From Candidatus Heimdallarchaeota archaeon (GTDB taxonomy: Archaea; Asgardarchaeota; Heimdallarchaeia; JABLTI01), in NCBI GenBank assembly GCA_018238155.1, contig JABCTZ010000012.1, forward strand, positions 1 through 64,000: DNA of 64,000 nucleotides. Reading direction: 5' to 3'. Positions within the stretch are counted from its first letter, which is position 1; each line of letters starts with the position of its first letter. The translations under genes and the position numbers were made by a program. The notes below the pieces were generated by a model that did not search any database, was not told the origin of the DNA, and saw only the letters and a list, made by a program, of their open reading frames with translations. Positions 16,797-26,392 of this stretch are shown here, piece by piece.

Positions 16797-18197
16797 TCAA
16801 TATTTTGTCTTAGAAGATCGATTTTTTTTTGGTAAGCTTTCTTTGATGAAAAAATAACCAACAGATGCGAGAGCTCTCATAATTGCTATTGCAATGGTAG
16901 TGGAGATAACCATGATAATCGGTCCATAGGTTGAGCTAATTGCATCAGCAATAAAACCCGCGCTCAGAGAACCAATAAAAGTTGCAATGCCCCAAGAAGC
17001 ATGAGCTAAACCTGAAAATGCGCCCAAAGTTTCTGTCGATGAGAGATCTAAAACATAAGTATTCATCAATACTAAGAAAATACCATTACCAAAACCACTA
17101 ATGACATTTGTTAACATGATATAAAACCAGGAACCAGAGAGCACAGCAGGAATATACAGAAGAGAAACACTAAACATAATTACTCGAGAGAAAATAAGCA
17201 CAGGTTTTCTACCAAAACGGTCACCCAATTTTCCACCAAGAAAACCACCAAAACTGAAAAAGATAACGTAAATTGCTGCAACAACAGTTAATTCATAAAT
17301 TTTTAAACCCATTATAGAAACTTGAATAACAGGATAGATAGGCCAAAGGGCAGCCATAGAGATGCCGAAGAAACCATTGACAATGATGAAATTTCGGAAC
17401 GATTTATTCTGAAAAGCAGTAATCATTTTCGGTTGAACTCGAGAAGAATCCTTTATTCTTGTTTCCTTTAGAAAGATAACCGCAATTCCACTGATAAATA
17501 AGGTAAGAGCACAAACAGCAAAAACAATGCCATATTGGAGCTTCCAATCAAGACCAGTAATGAGTTTTCCCAAAACAATGTATCCATTAAAGCGATCAAA
17601 GAAAAAGAATATGCATGCAAGTATTAGCATTAACACTACACCTACTGCTTGACCAATTGCACTCAATTTGCCTATGTATGTTGTTCGTCCTTTCAATTTT
17701 GTGATATCCCCTAAAGCAGCATTCCATGCAGGGATAATAATACTAAAAGCAAATGCTTGAGCAGTAGCAACAATGACTAACATTATCGTACTGTAGGAAA
17801 AAATAAGCATAGCAGAAAAGGCAAAACTAAAGAAAAAACCAAGCAAAAGGAAGAGCCTTCTCCCTTTTTTATCACTCCACAAACCAATCCGACCTTGAAA
17901 GAGAGCACCAACCAGATTTCGAATTGCAGTAAGGAATCCCATAACCGTTGAGGTAACACCAACTTGAGCGGCAAAATAGGGGAAGAAATTGAGAAGAATG
18001 AGTTGAGAGGTATTACTACCAATGGAGAGCAACCAGAATAATTTTCGTTGAGGCTTTTCAGAAGTGTTTTCAGCTTGATCCTCTGAGTCATCAAAAGAAT
18101 GCTCTTCAAAGCTATCTTCATTTGAATGAACTTCTTTGCTCTGTTCTTCTGATAATTTATCTGTCGTTGTAGACAACCTCAATAAGCGAATTAACAA
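16797..18197 (-). CDS. MFS transporter (paralogue family of this window)
   Basis: 466 residues: an acidic N-terminal tail (residues 10-50), then 12 predicted helices. Signature loops GLWSDKKGRR and GGKLGDRFGRKP, plus IIPAWNAALGDITK, mark the family. The start is uncertain: the longest frame begins at TTG, and another TTG at codon 8 gives MSTTTDKLSEEQ. Its C-terminal DNA (16948-16982) is identical over 35 bases to part of the decayed copy at 11255-11745. It lies 64 bases downstream of the 18262 paralogue on the same strand. Confidence 0.83.
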   Translation of the reverse strand: MLIRLLRLSTTTDKLSEEQSKEVHSNEDSFEEHSFDDSEDQAENTSEKPQRKLFWLLSIGSNTSQLILLNFFPYFAAQVGVTSTVMGFLTAIRNLVGALFQGRIGLWSDKKGRRLFLLLGFFFSFAFSAMLIFSYSTIMLVIVATAQAFAFSIIIPAWNAALGDITKLKGRTTYIGKLSAIGQAVGVVLMLILACIFFFFDRFNGYIVLGKLITGLDWKLQYGIVFAVCALTLFISGIAVIFLKETRIKDSSRVQPKMITAFQNKSFRNFIIVNGFFGISMAALWPIYPVIQVSIMGLKIYELTVVAAIYVIFFSFGGFLGGKLGDRFGRKPVLIFSRVIMFSVSLLYIPAVLSGSWFYIMLTNVISGFGNGIFLVLMNTYVLDLSSTETLGAFSGLAHASWGIATFIGSLSAGFIADAISSTYGPIIMVISTTIAIAIMRALASVGYFFIKESLPKKNRSSKTKY

Positions 18198-18261
18198 AAC
18201 TAGACCTCTCGCCTAAAAAAGAATTGTGAAAAATCTCAATAGTTAACTGAAAAAAAATCCT

Positions 18262-19686
18262 TTAAGACTTAGGAATTGCTTTTCCAAGATTTATTTGGTC
18301 ATTTTTCGGCAAACTTTCACTGATGAAGAGAAAACCAGTCGCAGCGAAAACTCTCAGGACAGTAACACCAATGGACATGATAATCATAGTTGTTTTTATT
18401 GTATAATTTGCTGTAAGAAAAGCATCAATAATGAAACCTGAAATAAAGGACCCTATGAAAGTAGCAATACCATAAAATACTTCGCGAATGCCAGAATATC
18501 CACCCATCAAATCTTTAGGAGCAAGATCCAAAGTGTACGCACTAACAGCAACAAGATTAATACCAGTTCCAATACCACCAACAAAACGAGAAAGGATGAG
18601 CAAAGACCAACTTCCAGAAGTGATGGCTGGGATCATACTAACTGGAAAGAAGAGCAAAATAAAAATAGAGATAATAATTAAGGGCTTTCTTCCAATCTTA
18701 TCACTTAATTTACCGCCTAAGATTTGAGCGATAGCAATAAAAATTGTAAAAGAAGAAGTCATAATAGCAATCTGCCAGAAAGTAAGTGTAAGATGATCAA
18801 CAAGAATAATTGGATTCGCAGGCCAGATCAAAGCCATGGTGATACCCCAAACAGAATTGACAATGAGGAATTTAACAAAATTTTTGTCCTGGAAAGCAAC
18901 ACGCATTCGAGGGACATGATTATTTTTAGGATCGACAAGGCGAGTTTCTTTGAAGAAAATCATTGTTATAATACAAAGTAATGAATTAAAGGCAGAGATA
19001 GCAAAGGCAACACCATATTGAACACGCCAGCTAACAAAGACTGACCAGCCTAAGACTACTGAACCAGAATAATGATCAACAAAGAAAAAGAGAAGTGCAA
19101 TTAATAAAGCAAAAATAACAGAAATTATTCTACCAATAGAAGTGATTTTACCAATAAAAGAAGCACGGTTTTCCAGTTCAGTAACATCTCCTAGAACAGC
19201 ATTCCAACTGGGAATGACCACACTAATAGCAAAAGCTTGGATAATTGCAACGGTAATAAGCAACCAAGTGCTCTCAAAAAAAAGTAAGGGAATGGGTATT
19301 AACAAACCAAGGATGAATCCAATAATAAGAATGAATTTCCGACCAAATATATCTGATAGACGGCCAACCAATCCTTGAAAGAGACCTGAAAGCAAATTAC
19401 GAATAGACATAAGAAAACCTAAAACTGAAGCAGAAACACCAGCTAAACGAGCAAAAGCAGAGAAAAACTGTTGAAAGAAATTCTGAGAAGAAGAGCTAAA
19501 AACAGAGATTGCCCAAAAGAGGCTAAGGCGATTTCCCTTGAGATTCAAATCTTGTGATGAATCGTCAGGAGTGGAAAACTCTTCATCTGATTTTGGTAAA
19601 ATTTCTTCGCTCGTGAAACTATCTCCAAAGACTACTTGAAAAATAAAGAAAAAGTAAATGTAAAAAAGGATTTGGATATGAATCAA
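18262..19686 (-). CDS. MFS transporter (paralogue family of this window), N-terminus uncertain
   Basis: 474 residues in the longest frame. The core has 12 predicted helices with GRLSDIFGRK and GGKLSDKIGRKP loops and SVVIPSWNAVLGDVTE. The first 20 residues (very hydrophobic, Phe/Ile/Tyr-rich, TTG start) do not resemble the polar tails of the paralogues, and no ATG lies before the first helices, so the true start is probably an internal alternative codon or the upstream part has decayed. Its N-terminal half is the closest intact relative of the decayed copy at 11255-11745. Confidence 0.8.
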   Translation of the reverse strand: MIHIQILFYIYFFFIFQVVFGDSFTSEEILPKSDEEFSTPDDSSQDLNLKGNRLSLFWAISVFSSSSQNFFQQFFSAFARLAGVSASVLGFLMSIRNLLSGLFQGLVGRLSDIFGRKFILIIGFILGLLIPIPLLFFESTWLLITVAIIQAFAISVVIPSWNAVLGDVTELENRASFIGKITSIGRIISVIFALLIALLFFFVDHYSGSVVLGWSVFVSWRVQYGVAFAISAFNSLLCIITMIFFKETRLVDPKNNHVPRMRVAFQDKNFVKFLIVNSVWGITMALIWPANPIILVDHLTLTFWQIAIMTSSFTIFIAIAQILGGKLSDKIGRKPLIIISIFILLFFPVSMIPAITSGSWSLLILSRFVGGIGTGINLVAVSAYTLDLAPKDLMGGYSGIREVFYGIATFIGSFISGFIIDAFLTANYTIKTTMIIMSIGVTVLRVFAATGFLFISESLPKNDQINLGKAIPKS

Positions 19687-19750
19687 AAGTATTAGGAATT
19701 CAAAAAGAACCTACCAGTTGAAACAGATGTTCATAATTAGCAAAAAAAGA

Positions 19751-20839
19751 CTATGACATCCACCTTCTACTTTTAGCTCTATTTAACATCAGCAAAATTT
19801 TGTGAGGAATTTTTGGTCGTACAAAATATTCTAACCAACCAGAACCTACAAATGGTTTTTGGTTTGCTGAATGCCCTTGAAAAGACACAAAAGAGCGAAC
19901 ATACATTATCAAATTACTTAGTACTTTTTCAAAAACCATTGACACGACAAACTCAGAGTTGTCTGATATAACTGAAACTTCATGGGGAATTTTAATGAGC
20001 CCCGTTCTTTTCCAGTTAGTTGGTGAGATATCAAATTCATAATAGAACTTTGGTTCTTTTTCTTTATCTTGTCGTGTGAAAAGAAAGCTAAGACAACCAC
20101 GATAGTTTTTCGTAGGAAGAACCCTAACAAAGATCATTGCTCGATCCTTACTATAGATGCGCCCCCAGTGCCATTGCAGATGAGTTTCAAGCATATCAGC
20201 TGTCCCCCAAGTGTGGTCATGGTATCCTGTTCCCTCAAGGGTAGTAGCCTGATCCTTAAGATTAATAGTTCCTTTAGCATGAAATAATGGAGCGGGAAAA
20301 ATTGCCGCAGAAAATTTCTTTGGGTCATGAATATGCCGAAAGTAGATACCATCTTCTCCAATTTTAAACCCTTGACAAAGGGGTCGGATGATAAAACTGG
20401 CTTTCAAATTGGGAATATCTACATTAATTCGATATTCTTCAATTTGTTGGTCGGAATTCCCTACAATTAAAATAGAGCTCTTACCAAAATGAATTTTCAT
20501 TTCATTTGTATCTGCTCTTTCCTCAATACGAAAATCACTTTCAGATAATAAATGGATTTTATTCCAATGCTTCTTTTCGTTTTTGATTTCAATATGTAAG
20601 TGTGGTTTTGATTTGTGAGCGGTGGGATCTCGTCTTTTGAATAAAATTACGAAAGAATCGCCATTTTCTGCTTCAACATCAAAATACCACCATTCAAAAG
20701 AAGCAGAATAGGTGAGAATATGTTCAGTTGTGATTTTAGGAAAATCATCTCTAAAACTAGTGAATAAAATTTCTGTTTGAAGAGCATCAGTACGAACAAA
20801 ATCAGATTTTTCCATGGTTTTTTCATTCATTTGAATCAT
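19751..20839 (-). CDS. AttH/CrtC-like lipocalin-domain protein
   Basis: 362 residues. FEWWYFDVEAENGDS near residue 50 and GTGYHDHTWGTADM with WHWGRIYS in the middle are hallmarks of the CrtC/AttH family: carotenoid 1,2-hydratase, hydroxyneurosporene synthase and related two-domain lipocalins. No signal peptide is seen, so it acts inside the cell or on the inner membrane face. Known relatives hydrate isoprenoid double bonds or have unknown activity, so an isoprenoid-lipid substrate is only a guess. It lies 64 bases upstream of an MFS gene on the same strand, and a decayed copy of the same pair exists at 11.3-11.8 kb. Confidence 0.75.
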   Translation of the reverse strand: MIQMNEKTMEKSDFVRTDALQTEILFTSFRDDFPKITTEHILTYSASFEWWYFDVEAENGDSFVILFKRRDPTAHKSKPHLHIEIKNEKKHWNKIHLLSESDFRIEERADTNEMKIHFGKSSILIVGNSDQQIEEYRINVDIPNLKASFIIRPLCQGFKIGEDGIYFRHIHDPKKFSAAIFPAPLFHAKGTINLKDQATTLEGTGYHDHTWGTADMLETHLQWHWGRIYSKDRAMIFVRVLPTKNYRGCLSFLFTRQDKEKEPKFYYEFDISPTNWKRTGLIKIPHEVSVISDNSEFVVSMVFEKVLSNLIMYVRSFVSFQGHSANQKPFVGSGWLEYFVRPKIPHKILLMLNRAKSRRWMS

Positions 20840-20999
20840 TCTTTTTAAGATGCTAAATTTTAAAAGGGTTTTCTATATCAAAGCACAACCTTTGAATGAG
20901 CATCAGATTTCTTTTCCATAAAGGGAGATTTTATTCAAAAGAAGAAATGTTTATCGAAAAATATACTGAAGAAGAATAGAATAAAAGGGTGAAATAAAA

Positions 21000-21076
21000 T
21001 GGTGGGCGGGGCCGGATTTGAACCAGCGACCTTCTGCTAGTAAGGCAGACGTCATTCCGAGCTAGACCACCCGCCC
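21000..21076 (-). tRNA. tRNA-Val (anticodon UAC), 3' CCA encoded
   Basis: On the minus strand the acceptor arms are GGGCGGG/CCCGCCC, followed by discriminator A and genomic CCA (21002-21000). The anticodon stem TCTGC/GCAGA encloses loop CTTACTA, giving anticodon TAC (Val, GUA). The T arm is GCTGG-TTCAAAT-CCGGC with one G-U pair; the D arm begins GTC and ends GAC. The T at position 37, 3' of the anticodon, is unusual since a purine is the rule. The gene is flanked by AT-rich DNA, with T-rich sequence downstream that could end transcription. Confidence 0.93.
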
Positions 21077-21595
21077 TGGTGGTTGTTCTTTTACGTTCCT
21101 TTTTACCTTTTAATTATTCCGTTTAGTAAAAAATATCAAGAACAAAAAAAAACAGAATTACTTTCAGAAATTATTAATGCAGATGAAGTTGTTTGGCGAT
21201 TAGAAAACAAGTTAAAAAAGAGGAATTTATACTTTCCTTAGTGTTGTCTTTTGATGGTTATCGGATGTGAAAAAAAGGTTGGAAATAAATGAATTAATCT
21301 TCATAGTATGTTTGGTAGCTCTATTATGGCAGTTCCTCTTCTATTGAATGCTGTTTGGAGTTATTATTATATAATTAAAGCAGTTAACTACTGGTTTCAA
21401 ATAACTTATAGTGGTGAATGACTAGAGGAGGTTGGTAGATTTTCCAATATTGTAGAATAGAGTTAAAATGTTGCTGCATTTGAGTTACATCAGTTATCAA
21501 CTTTTCTAAAAATTCTTTGGGTAAAAACTCGATAGTTTTATATATTCTATTAGATAAATTAACATTAACATTCATTGAAAAAGGATGGGGAAATA
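21077..21595. other. Gene-free region with traces of old coding sequence
   Basis: About 520 bases between the tRNA and the lipoprotein gene. A plus-strand frame ending at the TAG at 21238-21240 reads NADEVVWRLENKLKKRNLYFP, which has protein-like composition but no start before the tRNA. A minus-strand frame (21384-21575) of 63 codons is also protein-like but lacks a ribosome-binding site. Both may be remnants. The last 60 bases should contain the promoter of the lipoprotein-ABC operon. Confidence 0.3.
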
Positions 21596-22138
21596 ATGAG
21601 AAAGAGAACAAAATTTCTTATAGTTTCACTTATGTTATTAGCTAATTTCGTTTTATTAGCATGTTCTAGTAACATAACTGACTCAAGTACAAAGACAATG
21701 AAAACTGCATATCTTCGAATTACTAAAATTGAAGTCACCAATGACTTCAATGCAGGTGTTTTAACTCAATATGAGTACAGATTTGCAACCGAATTCAGAC
21801 GACTCTTTACAAATTACGGAGAGAGATTGATTAACTCTGATTATGAATATAATAATTGGGGTCGAACCTACTATACTTATCCTGATAGAATCAATGGTAG
21901 ATTCACTGGTGTATTAGTTAAAGACTTGAATCTTCCAACGAGTTATACAATACCATTAAGCAATTCTGGTTTTGAATTCTTCTTAGCAGTAAGAGTTAAG
22001 AGAATTGGTGGTGTGTACTATACAAACGGATTTTACCTTGGAAACTCTGATAACCAATACAATCAAGAATACACAACTTGTTCAATAAGTAGACATGGTG
22101 GAACCTACAAGATTAGTTATATGTTTATCTTGACTTAG
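21596..22138 (+). CDS. Lipoprotein of unknown function, ABC-transporter associated
   Basis: 180 residues from the ATG giving MRKRTKFL, preceded by GGATGGGG; an upstream TTG extension is less likely. A basic start, a hydrophobic segment and the lipobox LLAC at residues 20-23 predict a lipid-modified Cys and export. The mature part is rich in Tyr, Asn and Thr, consistent with a beta-rich extracellular domain. The gene directly precedes an FtsX-type permease and two ATPases in the same direction, so it is probably the exported or substrate-capturing partner of that transporter. No family recognised. Confidence 0.65.
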   Translation: MRKRTKFLIVSLMLLANFVLLACSSNITDSSTKTMKTAYLRITKIEVTNDFNAGVLTQYEYRFATEFRRLFTNYGERLINSDYEYNNWGRTYYTYPDRINGRFTGVLVKDLNLPTSYTIPLSNSGFEFFLAVRVKRIGGVYYTNGFYLGNSDNQYNQEYTTCSISRHGGTYKISYMFILT

Positions 22139-22197
22139 TATCTTTACTAAGTTTTTTTTTTAAAAAATAAAATTTAAAATTGAAGGTGAGAAGAACG

Positions 22198-24906
22198 ATG
22201 TTAGCTAAGTATCGAATTAAATCCCGCTCTCAGGAATTATTAAAAGTAGCTTTAATTGTTACTTTATTATCATTTTCAATTACTCTTGTACATTTTCTTC
22301 CACAGCTAATAACTCCCCAGATACTAAATAAGAATCTTTCAAAATTGACATTTGGAGAAATAGATGTTGATGATTTACAAGAAAACCATTTTGATTTTGT
22401 TTTTGAAGGAACTACCAATAACTTCTCAGTAATTGAAAATTTTAATAACACACTTAAACAGGCTTCAATTTCCACATATAATCAATTCTGTCCAAAATCA
22501 TCATTTCATGGTTTTTATGATGTTGTGGTTGAGAGGAGTTCCAATTCGACAAACTGGCTCTTAGTTGGTACATCTCATGCTATTTTCAGTAATATAGTTA
22601 ATAATATTCTAAATAAAACATCTATTGATGGTGCACTTATTATTACAAGTAACCTTACAATAATTACAGGTTTATATAATTTTAATGTACGCGAAGAATC
22701 CTTCAATTTATCCATTAGCAATAATCTTTCTTTGGATATTTTTCGGAATCATGAACAGATATTATCCGAATATCTCTTTAGTGGACCTTATACCGGTATC
22801 GAGAATATTGTTCTACTTCCTGTTCAAACATTGGACAATCTTTACCGATCTACATTAGAATTAGATCAAAATTTCAAATATAACATCTTTGGATATCTCT
22901 CTGTAGATGAATCACAAAAATCTGAACTGTATTGGTCTGTTGACAAACAATATAAAAAGAAACTGTTTCAAAGGACGATAATTTCGAATCTTCAAAAAAT
23001 TGATTCAAAAGTTAATGTTATTTTTACTATCTCAAGTGGTGTTAATAGTTATGATATACAAGCAGATATTCTAATCAATTTGGTTTATTCAATTGTCCGA
23101 TGTATGCAACTTGTTGTTTGGATAATATCTCTTGTTATTATGTTTATTTCAATAACTAAATTACAGGAACTTAATAAGTATCAAGAACTAAATCAACTTC
23201 TAGTAGGTCAGTCATGGAAAGGACGAATTGGCGGTATTCTGATTGATAGTCTCTTATTATGTGGAACTTCAACAATAATTACAGCAATGCTATTCTTTCC
23301 ATTAATGTATTCCCAAAATCTTCTTTCTATGCAATTCCAATTCACAATTGATCTATTATTTCAGTTCATTCTTCTCCAAGTTCTTCAATTAGTTATAATC
23401 TTATGTTCATTTCTAGCATATGAGTTCCATTTGAGAAAGATTCAAAACTCAAAGATAGCTTATGATACAAAATACCAATTTTCAAAAGATAAATTCATAA
23501 GAATTATATTTGCTTGTTGTGTATCTTTGCTTATCCTTAATATCTTCCTTCAAGATAAATATTGGGTTTTCTTAATAATGTTTTTTGGTGTTTTACTAAC
23601 AAGTCTTTTTATTAGTGGGATTTTATATTTTATTTTATTGGTAGTCATCACACTAAGCGAAAAATTAAATTTCCTCTATTTGAAATGGAAGGATAAACCA
23701 CTTAGTTCAATAAGCTGTTTGTTTATTTTATGGAAGAAAAAGTTTAAACGAAAAAATTTCTTATTTCTATTTCTATTTACTCTGATATCATCAACATTCA
23801 TTTACTCAAATGCTACTGCAGATATTAACAAAACAAATTGTCTATTTGATTTAGGTGGAGAGATAAATTTAACAATATATGGGAATGCTACCAACCAAGT
23901 AATACCTGCTTTATCTTCGTATGATAATATTGAAAGTTTTACCATTAAGAAATTTTCATTTCAAAAGAGCAATGGAACAGGTTTCTTCAATTATGGTATA
24001 ATTGAAAACAAGCTTCATGTAATTAATAGATCAGATTTTTCTGGAAGTGAAATATTTAGTGTAAAAGGAATTGATTTTCAAGACTATTTTGAACACTACT
24101 CCAATTGGAATAAGAAAAACTGGTTAGATGGGGTTACTTCATCTCAATTAGATAATCGCTCTATCCTTCTAAGTAATAAACTTAGATCAGAGGGTTTTAG
24201 TAAAGGTGATAATTTACTGATAAACAATGATTCATTGATAGTAGCTGGCTTCTTTCAAACATTACCAAGTATTGGAACACAATCAACTAGTGACTATTTT
24301 AGTACGATAATATGTGACATATCTGTACTAACAAATTGGTTCCAATCTAATAACATAAATAATGATTTTGCATCCTTTATTATAAGGACATCAACAGAAA
24401 CAACATTAGAAACCATTGAGTATCTAAATACTAGACTTTCATCCCAAAAATTTGAACTGAGTTATCTTGATCCAGAAATTTACTCTAGTGTAAATACCAT
24501 TTTTCTGAAACCACTTGCGATTTGTTTTGAAGCATTTATTCTGATTTTTCTTGCTTTAATCCTTTTCTCATTAATGAGAATAAAGAATCAAAGTGGAGAA
24601 GTCTTATCATTAAGCTTAATTGCAATTAGAAAAAATTACCGGAAACCATTCTGGAATTATTCTTTGATAGAAAATGGAGCTATTCTATTGTTTGGTTCAA
24701 TAATCTTCTTTATCTTCAATATAGCCGCTTATAGACTTCAAGCGATGGTATTAATTAGTGAATCATTTTTCGTTTCTGGAAATACTATCCAGAATTATGC
24801 ATTTCTATTCGTTGGATATTTCATATTATTATTAATCCAACAAATAGCTATTTTCCTTGGTATTCGAAAACTTGATCTTGCTATGATATTTCGTCATCCT
24901 GAATAA
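22198..24906 (+). CDS. FtsX/MacB-type ABC transporter permease
   Basis: 902 residues; the ATG at 22198 was chosen because GGTGA lies 7-8 bases before it (a TTG at 22180 is the only longer option). One helix near residues 15-35 is followed by a large exterior domain (about 40-300), a group of helices (about 300-545), a second exterior domain (about 545-780) and three C-terminal helices. This is the duplicated layout of type VII (LolC/MacB-like) exporters, which extract or move lipids, lipoproteins or peptides without translocating them through a pore. NxT/S sites are common in the exterior parts. Partner ATPases follow directly. Confidence 0.78.
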   Translation: MLAKYRIKSRSQELLKVALIVTLLSFSITLVHFLPQLITPQILNKNLSKLTFGEIDVDDLQENHFDFVFEGTTNNFSVIENFNNTLKQASISTYNQFCPKSSFHGFYDVVVERSSNSTNWLLVGTSHAIFSNIVNNILNKTSIDGALIITSNLTIITGLYNFNVREESFNLSISNNLSLDIFRNHEQILSEYLFSGPYTGIENIVLLPVQTLDNLYRSTLELDQNFKYNIFGYLSVDESQKSELYWSVDKQYKKKLFQRTIISNLQKIDSKVNVIFTISSGVNSYDIQADILINLVYSIVRCMQLVVWIISLVIMFISITKLQELNKYQELNQLLVGQSWKGRIGGILIDSLLLCGTSTIITAMLFFPLMYSQNLLSMQFQFTIDLLFQFILLQVLQLVIILCSFLAYEFHLRKIQNSKIAYDTKYQFSKDKFIRIIFACCVSLLILNIFLQDKYWVFLIMFFGVLLTSLFISGILYFILLVVITLSEKLNFLYLKWKDKPLSSISCLFILWKKKFKRKNFLFLFLFTLISSTFIYSNATADINKTNCLFDLGGEINLTIYGNATNQVIPALSSYDNIESFTIKKFSFQKSNGTGFFNYGIIENKLHVINRSDFSGSEIFSVKGIDFQDYFEHYSNWNKKNWLDGVTSSQLDNRSILLSNKLRSEGFSKGDNLLINNDSLIVAGFFQTLPSIGTQSTSDYFSTIICDISVLTNWFQSNNINNDFASFIIRTSTETTLETIEYLNTRLSSQKFELSYLDPEIYSSVNTIFLKPLAICFEAFILIFLALILFSLMRIKNQSGEVLSLSLIAIRKNYRKPFWNYSLIENGAILLFGSIIFFIFNIAAYRLQAMVLISESFFVSGNTIQNYAFLFVGYFILLLIQQIAIFLGIRKLDLAMIFRHPE

Positions 24907-24926
24907 GAAATCTTGGTGTGTATAAT

Positions 24927-25640
24927 ATGAAAACAAATAATGCTAATCATAAGCTCTCAATAAATGAATTAACTAAAATATTCCCACATCCATCAAAACC
25001 TAACACGAATATTCCAATTCTTGCAAATGTTTCTCTTAATATGGATGCCAAGAGACTAAATTTCCTAATTGGTCCCTCAGGTTCAGGAAAAACTACTTTA
25101 TTCAGAATTTTATTAAAAATCGAGGTAATAAATGCTGGGGAAATCCACTTTGATGATCAGATTATTCATTATCTCTCACATAAGCTAAGGACGAAATATC
25201 TACAATCAGTTGGATTTATGGATCAATTCCCTGCAAGATATTTGTTAAAACGTTTAACTGTACAAGAGAATTTGGATTATGTTCTATTATTGCGTTCTAC
25301 CTTGAATTCTAACGAACGGCAAGAACGAATTCAATCAATAATAAAAGAGCTCAATATCACAGATTTCTCTGAACAAAAAGTGCAGACACTCTCAGGAGGA
25401 GAATTACGACGATTAGGTTTAGCTTGTACGATTATCTCTAAACCTGATTTATTACTTTTGGATGAACCTACTGCACAATTAGATGTTGAAAACAAGAAAC
25501 TTGTTATGAATACCATAAATAAATTATTTTCGATTTATAAACCCTTGATCATTATTACAACACATGATCAAAGTATAATTGAAGAAAAAAGTGCTGTTTA
25601 TGAAATTAAAAATAGGAGGATAGAATTATTATGCTTGTAA
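24927..25640 (+). CDS. ABC transporter ATP-binding protein (first of two)
   Basis: 237 residues from the ATG at 24927, with GGTG 8 bases upstream; a GTG three codons earlier is possible. Walker A is GPSGSGKTT, the Q-loop region VGFMDQFP, signature LSGGELRRLGLA, Walker B LLLLDEPT and the H-loop TTHDQ, so it should hydrolyse ATP. It resembles LolD/MacB-type ATPases. It overlaps the next ATPase gene by 10 bases, which suggests that the two form a heterodimer on the single large permease. Confidence 0.88.
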   Translation: MKTNNANHKLSINELTKIFPHPSKPNTNIPILANVSLNMDAKRLNFLIGPSGSGKTTLFRILLKIEVINAGEIHFDDQIIHYLSHKLRTKYLQSVGFMDQFPARYLLKRLTVQENLDYVLLLRSTLNSNERQERIQSIIKELNITDFSEQKVQTLSGGELRRLGLACTIISKPDLLLLDEPTAQLDVENKKLVMNTINKLFSIYKPLIIITTHDQSIIEEKSAVYEIKNRRIELLCL

Positions 25641-26299
25641 ATTTAAAAGACATTCATTACTCAATAACAGATAAAAATCGACAAATTGAATTAGAAATTC
25701 TAAGTGGTATTGATTTACAATTACATAAAGGAGAATGTTGCTTTATATCCGGACCATCAGGTTCAGGGAAAACAACTTTACTTCATATTATAGGTGCTCT
25801 TCTTCATCCTTTCCTAGGAACTCGAACATTGTTTTCAAAACAAATTGATAATAATTCTTCATTTGGTGAAATTCTAGAAATACGAAATAAAATTGGTTAC
25901 TTAATGCAAACTTCATATTTACCTTCAGAAATTACTATACAAAAATATATACAAATCCAAACCAGCCTTGCAGGACTAGGTTTAAGAACAGCTAAAAAAA
26001 AATACAAAGAATTAATGGAATTTCTCTCCATAGATCAATTTATGAAAATGAAACCAAGTTCTTTAAGTGGTGGAGAAAGACAAAGAGTTGCTCTAGCAAG
26101 TGTTTTACTTCAAAATAACCAGCTTTTATTACTAGATGAGCCAACAGGTTCCCTGGATCAAAAATCAAAAGAAGTAGTTTGGAAACTCATAGATGAATTA
26201 CGTACAAAAAATCATACTATTTTAATTGTCAGTCATGATTTAACGTTTAAGAATTACTCTGACAGTTCTTATGAATTGCGAAATGGCAAACTTCACTAA
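25631..26299 (+). CDS. ABC transporter ATP-binding protein (second of two)
   Basis: 222 residues; AGGAGG is 10 bases before its ATG, inside the preceding gene. Walker A GPSGSGKTT, signature LSGGERQRVALA, Walker B LLLLDEPTGS and H-loop VSHD are all intact, and the DEPTGSLD form is typical of LolD/FtsE-type ATPases. Both ATPases of the operon therefore look catalytically competent. Last gene of the lipoprotein-permease-ATPase operon. Confidence 0.9.
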   Translation: MLVNLKDIHYSITDKNRQIELEILSGIDLQLHKGECCFISGPSGSGKTTLLHIIGALLHPFLGTRTLFSKQIDNNSSFGEILEIRNKIGYLMQTSYLPSEITIQKYIQIQTSLAGLGLRTAKKKYKELMEFLSIDQFMKMKPSSLSGGERQRVALASVLLQNNQLLLLDEPTGSLDQKSKEVVWKLIDELRTKNHTILIVSHDLTFKNYSDSSYELRNGKLH

Positions 26300-26392
26300 A
26301 TAGAATCCAAAATAGCTTTCTTGACAATTCTCCGGGTTTTAAATAGTCTCTTTCAGTATATACTAGTGAACTATTTTGTTAGCTCTGATTAG

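Noticed and set aside
21384..21575. 63-codon minus-strand frame before the lipoprotein gene
   Set aside because: Protein-like composition but no ribosome-binding site, overlaps the expected promoter region, and no recognisable family; may be a remnant.
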